Shown: piece by piece, positions 21,437 to 32,600 of the stretch
Position numbering within the stretch: the stretch's first letter is position 1
How the letters are laid out: each line of letters begins with the position of its first letter
Assembly: GCA_964036195.1 (NCBI GenBank)
Contig: OZ038454.1
Coordinates: forward strand, 27,576,315-27,640,314
Direction of reading: 5' to 3'
DNA from: Sphaerolaimus hirsutus
Lineage: Eukaryota > Nematoda > Chromadorea > Monhysterida > Sphaerolaimidae
DNA length: 64,000 nt
Made by a program: the position numbers and the translations under genes
Notes under the pieces: model-generated
What the model was told of the DNA's origin: nothing
Database searches by the model: none
The model's input: only the letters and a program-made list of their open reading frames with translations

Positions 21437-22464
21437 CAGGGTTGGCAAAATCTCAGAAAAAAATAAAAATAAAATAAAAATAAAATGGAATATTCAAGAA
21501 TAAAATAAAATAAAATAAAATGGAAAATTTAAGAATAAAAATAAAAATTGTATAAAAATTCGAATTTTTGTAAAATTTTTGTAAAATTGTATAAAAATTT
21601 GTATTTTTGTAAAATTGTATAAAAATTCATATTTTTTGTACAATTTTATCTCGTTGCTTGAGTTTCTACCTGTTTATTCATGGATCTGGGAGCAGTCCCA
21701 CATGTAAAGTGTCAAACGTAAGGTGACTGTGATGACAAATGTAAGGTAAAGTGTAAATTGTCATGACATGTAAAAAATAAAGTATCAATTGTCAAGCAAA
21801 TTGTGTCCAACTCTTATGTTTTATATCTCAATCTTATCTTTGGTATCCAAATTATGTTGTTGTTGAATCCAAATCTTATGTGAACATTTGGATACAAAAA
21901 CATAAGATTTGGATACAAAGCATACTATGGATACAAAAACACAAGATTTGGATACACACTTTGCATGACATTTGTCATGACAATTGCCACTTTGCTTGAA
22001 ATTTGACATGACACTTGACATTTTGCATGACAATTGACACTTTACTTTACATTTGTCATGACAATTGACAAATTGCATTACATTTTACAAATGTGCCCAG
22101 CACACTCCACTAGTCCTTCTACTGAAAATGCAAACCATTCTTATCAATAATTGTAACTTTACACTTGCAGCTAGCTAATAATACATACTGCATGCAACTT
22201 TTGAAAAGTAAGGGAAAAATTAGTCACAGGTTTTTCATGTATAAGTCTAAATATAACATTTTTCTGGCCTTGCATGCATGATTCTGATTTTTTGTACAAT
22301 TTTTGTAAAATTTTTGTAAAATGTGTCATTTTATTTTATTAATGACTTTTGGGAATAAAATAAAATAAAATAAAATGAAACAAGAATAAAATTAAAATAA
22401 AATAAAATTTTTATACAATTTTTATACAATTTTACTAAAATGAATTTTTATAAAACCAACCCTG
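21437..22464. mobile_element. hAT-like element, CAGGGTTGG ends, AATAAAATAAAA words
   Basis: Ends CAGGGTTGGCAAAATC and TAAAACCAACCCTG, flanked by the 8-bp duplication TCCACGAT (21429-21436 and 22465-22472). Both subterminal parts are AATAAAATAAAATAA arrays. A diverged introner-family MITE (about 21690-22100) with TGTCAAATGTC-type words is nested in the middle. Confidence 0.88.
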
Positions 22465-22703
22465 TCCACGATGAAGTGATGGAATGGCACCTTGAAAACT
22501 TAAAGGCGCCAAGACGTTCCGCGCAGCTGAGCCTTGTGTACGTTTCAGTGGCCACATTTTAGCCATTCATTCTGAACGTCTTCAGTAGAATTGAAAAATG
22601 GGTGACATAGAGAAAATATAATTGAATAATAATGTCAGAAAATCTCTGAAGAAACAAATATAATTCAATTTCTCTGAAAGAACAACGAAAAAATAAATAC
22701 CTA

Positions 22704-23082
22704 CCGTATTACCTCGAAATACCCCCAGGGGGTTTATTATTTCGCCAGCAAAATTTCAGGGGGGATAATTCGAGGGGGTTTTATTCGAGGGGAATCTCTT
22801 TTTTCGCCAGAAATTTTTGGAAATTCCCCATAATCAGACGTAGAAAAATCAAGCAATTACATAGATGTACAATTATGTGTTTATAGGTATATAAATATAA
22901 CTGCTTATACAGATAAACCCTTCCCTAACATCACTCAGTCATCGGTTTTAACCTGTGTTCTGCATATTACAGATCACAAGCTGCAGTATTTGTCACGTAC
23001 GTTCTCTTTACACTCAATCTTAGGGGGGTATTTCGAGGGTGGGGGTAATTCAAAGGGGGGGGGGTAATTCGAGGTAATACGG
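22704..23082. mobile_element. TA-flanked MITE, GAGGTAATACGG subfamily
   Basis: Ends CCGTATTACCTCGAAATACC and GGTAATTCGAGGTAATACGG with TA borders. The compensating CT/AG change in both ends shows that the arms are a matched pair. Confidence 0.85.
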
Positions 23083-23457
23083 TATATAGAAAATCGTATA
23101 TTTTAAAATTTATGGATTAAAAAAAATAAAAATCCAGAGATCGGTCAGTTGACCGAGGGGAACACTGAATTTAGCTGCTCGCGGTACCTGCACAGCAAAA
23201 TGGGAACTAATTTTTTCCTAGTCATCGACCAGTGCCGAATCCTGTAAAATTTAGACGCTCGCAGTTTGATTTTTAAAATGATTTTTTACTGGATATCGGA
23301 CGATTTGCCATGTTAAACGGAACAATACATCATAGGCGGTGCGATCCCAATTTAGGTGAGCCAACACCATCACATTTCATCAAACGGTATCCAAATATTT
23401 ATTTTACGAAAAAAATAAAAAACTCAAAACCTGAACGTTGACTTTTAAACCCCGAAA

Positions 23458-23623
23458 ATGTCTCGTCGGGGACGCGGAAAGTCATTCCGGGCAGAAACAG
23501 AAGGCACGGCCCTTCTTTTAGCCAGTTTACGCGCGTCGGCAGCGGTTCCAAATGAGCTAAAGGCTACCTCCAGCGGGGAATCTATTTCCGGGGGGAAGGC
23601 GTCCGACACTGCGAGACCTTTTG
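23458..23623 (+). CDS. WRAP53: WRAP53 exon 1 (predicted)
   Basis: Starts at an ATG and encodes [20 protein letters not shown] and a Ser/Ala-rich tail. The donor TTTTG|gtcggt leaves phase 1, as exon 2 needs. From about 23634 the sequence matches a dispersed repeat (compare 37399), so the exon should end before that. There is no homology to human WRAP53, whose N-terminus is poorly conserved. Confidence 0.5.
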
Positions 23624-26600
23624 GTCGGTTTGGCGGAGCTCTCCAAGATTTTGATTCTCCGGGTTGCATAGATAGCAAATCGATCCGCCGGAGAGATAGA
23701 TAGCCAGTAGATTGTGTACTTTTTTGCCAATTTTGGTAACTTGGGCCCTACGATGCATCGTTAAGAAGTTATTTAACTTTCAATTTGAAATGTCCACTTT
23801 TACTCCCTATTTTGGGTTTTTGAAAAGTTCATCAAATATCACACCACAACAAAAGTTGTGGCTACAAATCTGATGGTATGTAGTGCGGGACAAGCTTTTT
23901 CGCTCAAACACGGCGCTGTTTGGCCAGTGGCAAGATGTGCATATATGCACTTTTGGAATAAAACTCTTCAAATGCTTTTCGAAAGGTTTTCAAACACAGT
24001 TCAAATGTCCCAAATAGTTCAACCAACAAACATTTAGCTTTAATACTGTCAACAAACTTTCCCAAAACCCCAAATTTAGCAACAACAAAAAAAAGAAAAA
24101 AATTTTCAGCTGACAATGACCAGCTGATGGAAGATGGGTTGGATGCGGAAGCGAAGGAACGTTTATCCGAGCACGCCGTCGAGTCGCCAGACCTCGCCCA
24201 GCGTGAGTTTCAATTTTAATTGTGCTTGAATTTGAGAAATTTGAATTTCTTGCTTGAACCCTGGTGCCAGTCCCGCACCCGGTATAGTATAAGTCAAGTG
24301 TCGAATGTCATGTAAAATTTCATACACATTTGTCAATTGTCTTGCAAATATCAAAAGTTCAGTAATGTACTTTTTTCTTTTTTAATTTACATTTTACATG
24401 ATATTTCAAATTTTATTTTAGGCGGTGTTTACAGAAAAAATTGAAAATGACACAAATTATTTTTTAAGCTTCATATTTCAAGAATATTTCAAGCAGAATG
24501 TTCTGTATTTGTGAGTGAAGGTAGTGAAGTTTACAGACTACAGGGGTTTGAAAGAATTCTGCTGCGTGGCCGCGACTGATCTGCGACAACAGCATTTAAA
24601 AATGCCTATAACTTATGAGCAACAAGCCCTACTTGTGTATCGAGCAGTATTTTTTATGTGTACTTCGCTGTTTTTCTCTCTTTAACAAATATGGGACTTT
24701 TCCTGGAAATATGAAACTTTAAAGGGCGCAGAAGTGCCCCTGAATGTCGCCCAAACTCTACACGCAGAAGCTAATTCGCAATCACCATCGCAACCGGTCG
24801 TGGGTCCCGCTGGCGATGTGCCAAGTCTCCCTGAAATTGAGCCGGTTGAATTCGATTTCATTCACGGTGGTAGAACTTTGTGTTCAGTTGATTTTGAGTC
24901 TCGCTTTGCCGGTCTACCCGGCAGGTGCCAATCCCGGATCCTGTAAAATGCCCTGTAAAATGTCAAATGTCGTGCAAAGTGTCTAAAGTCATGTAAAATG
25001 TCATGTAAAGTAAAGTGTTTAAAGTCAAGTAGAAAGACGTGTCAAACTTAATTCATTGTACCAGTTATTTGCCATTTTTCATGACATTTTACTTGACTTT
25101 TGACACATTGCATGACATTTTCCATTTTACAGGGCAGTTTACAGGGTCCCGGAGTGGCCTCAGATGTCAGCGCAATAATTATTTGAAGGGATGCAAATGG
25201 TCCAAATGCGGAAAGTATTTGCTCGCCAGTTCCCAAGACAGATTTTTGAGAGTTTTTCGACTGAACGAAGATGCTCTGAAAATGCAGGATCTATCATGTG
25301 GCTTCAGTGAGTGTGTTTACATTTCCTTAGCCAGCCCTGCACCTAGGGATGGCCAAAAAATGTCCCAAAAAACAGCTGCCATCTCTACACCCTTGTAAAA
25401 TGTTTACTACATTTGAACGCGGCCAATTTGTACAATGTTTTACATATGGTGTGTTAAATATATAGACTTTTTCAAGGTGTTGAAGGCAGAAAAAGGAGAG
25501 AAATCGCTTATAAATACGGGGAAAACAGTTACAAATAGCCAGGGAAAATAGGTACATAAGCACATATAGCCAAAAATGGGCAAGAATAGACAATAAACCA
25601 CATGGTCTGGTGATTAGGGATGGCAAGCGCTTTTTTTCAAGCGCTTTTTTTTAAAAAAACGCCGCTTTTTTTTAAAAAAAAGCGCAAGGGTCCCAGCGCT
25701 TTTTTTTTAAAAAGAGCGCTGGCAAAAAATTTTGTACTCATGCACTAGGTATTTTGCAATTTTTTTTGCGCGCAAGCGCATATTTTCACATGCAAATTGC
25801 CATTGGTGGTTGTTTTCATTGGTTTTGTAGCATTTTAGTGACATTGCTTCTATTCCTGCATGGTATCATGTAATAATAAGTTGAGGAGATATGTCAGTGT
25901 AGTAAATAATATCCAGCCAATGTGCTCCCACTTTTCTACACTGCGAAACATCACTGTCATGTATTAGCCATCTTTTATAGCCAGATTGAGGCACTATTCC
26001 ATGCCTAACTTCACTTGCAGTCAAGAAACATTCAAAAACGGCGATATACATAATTAGTCGACATAAAATTGGATTTTTTTGGCAGAAATCAGCACTTATA
26101 ATGATATCAGATGATTACATAGCCATTATATGGTTATATATCATCACAAGTACTGCCACTTGTCTGATATACCTGTATATATTGACTCAGGACTAGGGTT
26201 CAAACGGGATTGACTTTTCGGGATCTGGATCGGGATCGAGATTCACTTTTTGAGATTTCGGGATCGGGATCGGGATTGGGGTTACGGGATCGGGATCGGG
26301 ATTGGTTTTTTGAGATTTCGGGATCGGGATTGGCCGGGATTGGGGTCACGGGATCGGGATCGGGATTGGGTTTGGCATTTTTCCGGGATCGGGATTGGGT
26401 TCTAGGGATAGAGATTTTGGCCATTTTTCTGGCATTCACAGTTGTTCATAAAGGTCTCAAAACACTGTTGGATGCCAGAAAAGTGGCATAAAATTGACAC
26501 TGGGGGTTTGCATCCACTTTTTTGCATGCAAAAACGTCATTATTTCACTTTTTTTATTTCCACAAATTTTTCCGGGATCGGGATCCCGGACTTGGGAGTT

Positions 26601-29600
26601 TCTCGGGATCGGGATCGGGATTTGAAAATTTTCGGGATCGGGATCGGGATTGGTATTTATGGATTTCGGGATCGGGATCGGGATTGGGGTTTCGGGATCG
26701 GGACTGGTAAATCCCGGAATTTCACGGGATCCGGGATCGGGATCGGGATCCCGTTTGAACCCTACTCAGGACCATATTTGGGAGCTTTTTAGGTAACATC
26801 TTGACAATTTTTGAAAAAAAGCGAAAAAAGCGCGTTTTTTAAAAAAAAAGCGCTTTTTTTAAAAAAAAAGCGGGGCCGTTAAAAAAAGCGCTTTTTTTCC
26901 ATCCCTACTGGTGATGCCACATAATTGAATGTGAAAATGGGCAAAAGATTATGAAAATTAGCGATTTCGTGCGAAGAGTATGACGCGATTTGTAAATGAT
27001 AAGGTAAAACATGAAAATTACGGCAAACTTTCAAATTTACGGTACGGTGCAGCAAACGGTAAATTGTTCTATCCTAATCGCAGGTAAATCGGACGAACTT
27101 CTCCCATTGACGTGCCAAGTGCCCCATGGGGACCTGGTTTATGATTTTTGTTGGTACCCACACTCGTTCCGCGGTGAGGATGCCGTGTTTGTCAGCACTA
27201 CTAGGGCGCAGCCGATACATTTTTGGGTAAGAGCATTTTTTCTATTTGGGTATAATTAGGGATGGTTGGAGTTTTCAAAGGTTTAAAAAATGTTTTAATT
27301 TAAAAAATGTTGTTTTTTAAAAACACCGGATAGTTAAAAAAATCGTTGTTTTTTCATCCGCACGTGAAATATACTCGGTGGATAGATAGCTGAAAACGGT
27401 ACTGCCGTTCGGTATCGTATACCGGAATTTGAAACGTTTACCGTAACGATGATTTCAAAAGCGCCCGTTAATAACAAAAACAAAATTGGAGTATACTCGG
27501 CGGACATCACACTTACCTACCATAACCCACCATAACCATCACCTTAGTATAAAACCTACCATAACCCATCTGAATAATGAAACAAAATAATAGTTTTTAA
27601 ATAATATTTCGTTTTTACTATGAAATAATTACTTGCGAAATTTATCACAAGATTTTATTCCTTAATTTATGGTAGGATTCTGGGCACACTGTGCGGTCCG
27701 CCGAGTATACTCATAAGCTGCTTTCAAGGTATCTGAGTATTTTAAGTTAGCTTCTAATCTCCAGTTGACGGAAATTAGAACGTAAACTCTAAACGAAACT
27801 AAACTACCTTCAAAAAGCTGATTTACGAGTATACTCGGCGGACCGCAAAGTATGCGCCCAAAATTATTTATGTCTTGGTCGATAACGCGCGAGCTGGATA
27901 CTTATGTATGCACTTTCACAATAAAAATATTTTAAAAAAGAAAAAAGCTGAGTGCGTACAAACGAGAAATTTTTTTCCGTCATGTTTTTTTCTTTTTTTT
28001 TGCTGGGATTAATTTTATTTTATTAATGATGACGTCATGATGGAGTGTTTCCCTCAGAAAAATGCATAGCATGCGGTCCGCCGAGTATACTCAAATTCGA
28101 GTATGCCGCTGTCAGTAAACTAGCGTGCTCTAGTTTGCAGGGTTTGCAGAGTGCCTTTGCAGGGCGTTTCACGTGACTTGACAAAATGTCAAAATAACTC
28201 AAATAACGTCAAATAACTGGTAAAAAATAAAATAAAAAAATTGAAGAAATCCACAACGTGTCGCAGGCGTGCGGCAGCGGCGAGTCGCTGGCCGCCTACC
28301 GCGGCATCAACCACTTGGACGAGCTCGCCTCCGCGCACAGTCTGTGCCCCACGCCCGACGGCAAGACCCTTTTCGCCGGCTATAACAAGTGCGTCAGGGT
28401 GTTCGACGTGTCCAGGCCCGGCAGGCAGGTGCACGAGATTCACGGCAAAAAGAAACGTGCGTCGGGCGTTGGCGGGACTTTTTTGGGGGTGTTTAGTGAG
28501 TCGAGGATAAACCCATGGGCCGGGGGATATGCAAATTGATGCGTTGTCCTTTTTTTAAAGTGTCACATTTAGAATTTCGACACTTTTGCAACAATTAGGG
28601 ACAATTTTCAAAACTTACCGGCAAAAAGTCGATAACTCCATGGTCCATGCTGTATCTAACTAAAGTCGATAACTCCGCCCTTTTTCTGGGGAAACAAATT
28701 GTGCTGTTGTAAATGTGTTTGCAAGAATAATTTATTATCAAAAATAATTGATTCTGGTAAGCTCAAAAGTGTTCAAAACTCAGATTTTGAGTTTCCCGAA
28801 TTTCGCCACAATCAGGGAAGTGGCCACAACCAGTGTTTCCCACTCTCGCGCAGGTATAGTGGGCGGAGTTAGCGGGATAATCTCCTCGCTGGCGTTCGAC
28901 GCGGCCAGCGAGACCCTGGCGTTGGGCAGCTACAGCGGCTCGGTGGGCCTGTACTCTGTGCGCAGCGGGGCGCTCGAGTGCTCGTTCAAGGCGCACAACA
29001 CCGGCGTCACCACCGTCGCCTATGCCAGGCAGGGTCGGTCATGGGGGGGGGGGCTTTTACAGGGGTTGTGTGGTGGTTTGTATTGTACCCCTGCGGGGGT
29101 ATTGATAGATCGGGAATCGCCCCTCCGGAGGGAAAATACGGCTGAAAAATGGAGGGGGGTTTTCGCCCGGTACCAATATGTATGCTTAGTAAGTGTAGAA
29201 GGCAGAAAAGTTGCAAAAGTAACAGAAAATTGTTAGTAATAGGTTAACATGGCTAAAAATTGAGGATTTTGCTTCCGAAACTCGATAACTCGATGTTTTT
29301 CAGTTTTGTGAAAATTGCATTTGAATCTTTAAGAGTGGCCTGAGCGGGTACGCTTTGTGTGACAACCCTTGCCCAATACTTTCTGAAAAGCCAACGAATT
29401 TCTCTACATTTTCCATATTTACAATCCTTTGGTCGGCAAATATGGCTAGAGTTACGTCCATTTTACTGTCATTATGGCAACAAATTGATCTAACAAAATT
29501 TTATAACGAGTTTCGGATGCCAACTTCATTTTTGTATGGGGATTTTCCCAATTGAGCCATTTCCCTATAAATTTATAACGAGTTTCCGATGCAAAGTTTT

Positions 29601-32600
29601 TTCAGTGGAGTTATCGAGTTTCGAGTGAAAATTGACCATTTTGATGGTGGATATATCGAGTTTCGTATGAAAATTTACATTTTTTTCAAAAATAGGTGTA
29701 TCTTTATCTCGGGAACGGTAATTGATTGACGTAATTTTTTATTTATTTTGAAGAAAAAAGTACTTATATATATATATATATATATATATCAGCTATGCAC
29801 TTAACTCTATTTTTTTTCACTTTGGCGTTTATCGAGTTACGGAACCAAACAGGGCCGTATCCAGGGGGGGGGCAGGGGGGGGCTGCAGCCCCCCCCCCCT
29901 TCCCGGGGCGAGACCAAAAAGTGACTGGAAAATGCGACTTTTTTAACGTCAGCGAAAAAATTTTTGCGCGCAAGCGCGCATTCTTCACCATACATAAGTT
30001 ATTATCATCAGATTTGCTCCGTGTGGCCGCAAATCGCTATAAATATACTGCATTCTATGGCGCTGGCGCCAACGCCAATGGCGCCATGGCGTGACGCGTG
30101 GCGCCATTCTGCCACTATGTAGCTTAAATTTTAGGGGGGCCTCCCTAAAATCCTGCCTCCGTAAACAAGCAGCCCCCCCCCCGCTCAAAAATCCTGGATA
30201 CGTCCCTGGAACCAAACGCCTCATTATTAGGGATGGATGGTCTTCTGACGGTCTTTGTTTAAAAAAACGTAAGTTGTAAAAACGGCGGCATCGAAACCGT
30301 TTTTCAAACAGCATCGTAAAAATATATTATAACGATAAAATGACATCATTTTATTTTCCCAGGTCAACTGTTAATCACTGCGGCGCGCAAAGACAGCACT
30401 TTGGTCGTGCGCGACATGCGAAAATTCGGCGATTCCCTGGCCGTGTTTCACAGGGAACACGACACCAATCAGAGGGTGCAGTTTGATACCGACGCGCACG
30501 ACCGCTTCCTGTTCAGCGGTACGTTTTCGGGGTTTCAATTCAAGTGCGTATACAGGGTTGCCATAACGGGCGTTTTTGTCAACTGCGCACATGCACTAGT
30601 CAGGGGTCTCGAATGGGGGGTTGGGGGGTTACCCCCCCCCCCCTAAACCGCCCAGCTATCTATCTTTCCCGGAGGCCGCTCAGCTATCTATCTATTCCGG
30701 AGGCAAAATTTTGGAGCGTTTTCTGAGAAACTATACCCCAATTTTCGCTCATTTCGCTATTTTTCATATCTTTTTATAGATTTTCCCTTCCAAAATCATA
30801 GTTCTGGTTCCTATTTGCCTATTCTCAGCTATTTTGAGAACTAAATGCTCTTGTATACCATTTTTGAGCTATTTTACACCTACTTTTAGCGATTTTTCTC
30901 CCTTTTCTTCCTTCTATGCCCCGAAAAAGCCTATATATCGAACCACCACAGAGGGTTGAAATTCAAGATACCCCTGGCACTAGCAAATGTCCAGGGGTGT
31001 TGGATGTCCACAGCTGCTGGGTCGATTGAAAAATGATGAAGTAAAAAACCATTTGAGCAGTGTGAAGTGACAAGTAAAATCGCAAGTAAAAGTTAAAAGT
31101 GAACTAAACTGATTAGTGAAACGAGAGAAAAAGTTAAAGCGAAGTAATTTTCGAAGTGGGAAGTTCAAAGAAAAGTCACATGCTTACTCCGCATTTAATT
31201 TTTACTTGCCATTCCACTGCCTTCTTTCTTGCCTTCTTTTCTGAAATGGTTTTTCACTTCTCCACTTGCGGAATCTGCACCCGCAGTCTGAGAACACAAT
31301 GGCGCACCGCACACTCAAAATTTTCAAGTGCAGTTCGAACGTTTTTGAGTTCCGCCAAGGCGGAACTCCAAGTGCAGTTCGAACGATTTTTTAAAGGATT
31401 TTTAGGGCATTTTTTGGACATTCGAACGGATGTCTGGACGAATTCGTACACTTTTTGCTGATTTGCGTGTCATAACATTTCCACGCAGCAAGTTTCAAAA
31501 TGATTGGGACACTTTCAATTCCGCCCTTGACTTTCAATTCCACCCATTAGAGAAGGTTGTTGTGAGAAACACATCTCACTTATCTTGCCAAATATATTTG
31601 TGAAAAAAAATTTATAGGTAGATCTAGGCTTTGTCTTCAAAAATGAATAGAGTAATTTTTTTGTACTATCAACTTGTTTAAAAGATATTGAAGTTCACCG
31701 TGTGGCATATTTGTGTAAACTGAAACTGAATTCCACCCTCTAGAAAGTGTCCGAATGTTTTCTTGCCTAGATGGCACACCGCACACTCAAAATTTTCAAG
31801 TGCAGTTCGAACGTTTTTGAATTCCGCCATGGCGGAACTCCAAGGGCGGTTCAGACATTTTGCACTTTCCTACCTGTCTGAATTGATTCCGCCCGTGCAC
31901 AATTCGAGGCAATTCCGCCATCGTCAAAGTGTTCGGACGTTTCATGTGCAGAATTGAAATCGAGGGCGGTTCGGACGTTTTTGAATTCCACCCCCGATTT
32001 TAATTCCGCCCTTGAAAAAGTGTTCGAACTGCAACTGAAAATTTGAGTGTGCCGTGCAACAATCCCTCTCCAACAAAACGAAAACTCAAAATTTTGTCGC
32101 CCAAATATCACCATAATCATCACAGGCAGTACATCTGGCTGCCTATACGCGTGGAGCCTAAACAGCGCGTCGCCCAGCTCCGAGCCAAGCTCCGCCCCCA
32201 TCTGCAAGAGCCAATCAGCGCACGGGGGCGCCATGTCCGGCTGCTCGGTGCACCCCTCGCTGCCGCTGGTGGCCAGCGCCGGTGGCCAGCGGGTGTTCCA
32301 CCAGCCGGAGTTGGGTGCCACCGATGGCTCGGGGGATAGCGACCAGATGGAGACGGATAGTGATGGTGGGTTTCGGTGCGGTGTGTGGATTGGACGAGAC
32401 CGCGGGATTTTCGGTGTCGGTTTCGGTGGCGGCCTTGGGAAATAGAAATGTCTGTGAAATAAAAAGGCATGGAACAAAAATGTTGTCGAAAAGTTTGCAA
32501 AGAACGTTCACCAGGCTGCTCCGCTGTGAATTGCTGTATGTCTTGAGTCTAGAATGGGCAAATTTAGAAAAGTCTGGACATTTTTTGAAAAAAACAGTCG

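Larger units (their letters stand above)
18083..23457. other. intergenic region packed with MITEs
   Basis: No exon was recognised. The region holds a TTGAC-type palindromic MITE (about 18487-18665), TA-flanked MITEs at 19323, 20116 and 22704, a CTAGTTTTCACC MITE at 19802, an introner-family MITE at 21104 and a CAGGGTTGG hAT-like element at 21437. A TAGGGGTGG-type end at 19113 has no matched partner duplication. Confidence 0.5.

Noticed and set aside
26200..26800. Overlapping frames on both strands reading Arg-Asp-Gly-Ser repeats (for example [15 protein letters not shown]).
   Set aside because: They are translations of the GGGATC satellite inside a transposon with an 8-bp duplication; no start, splice site or codon bias.
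29795..30314. Several frames of 75-109 codons around 30 kb.
   Set aside because: They lie in the inverted CAGGG element and in WRAP53 intron 7, with poly-Pro/Gly stretches from C/G runs.
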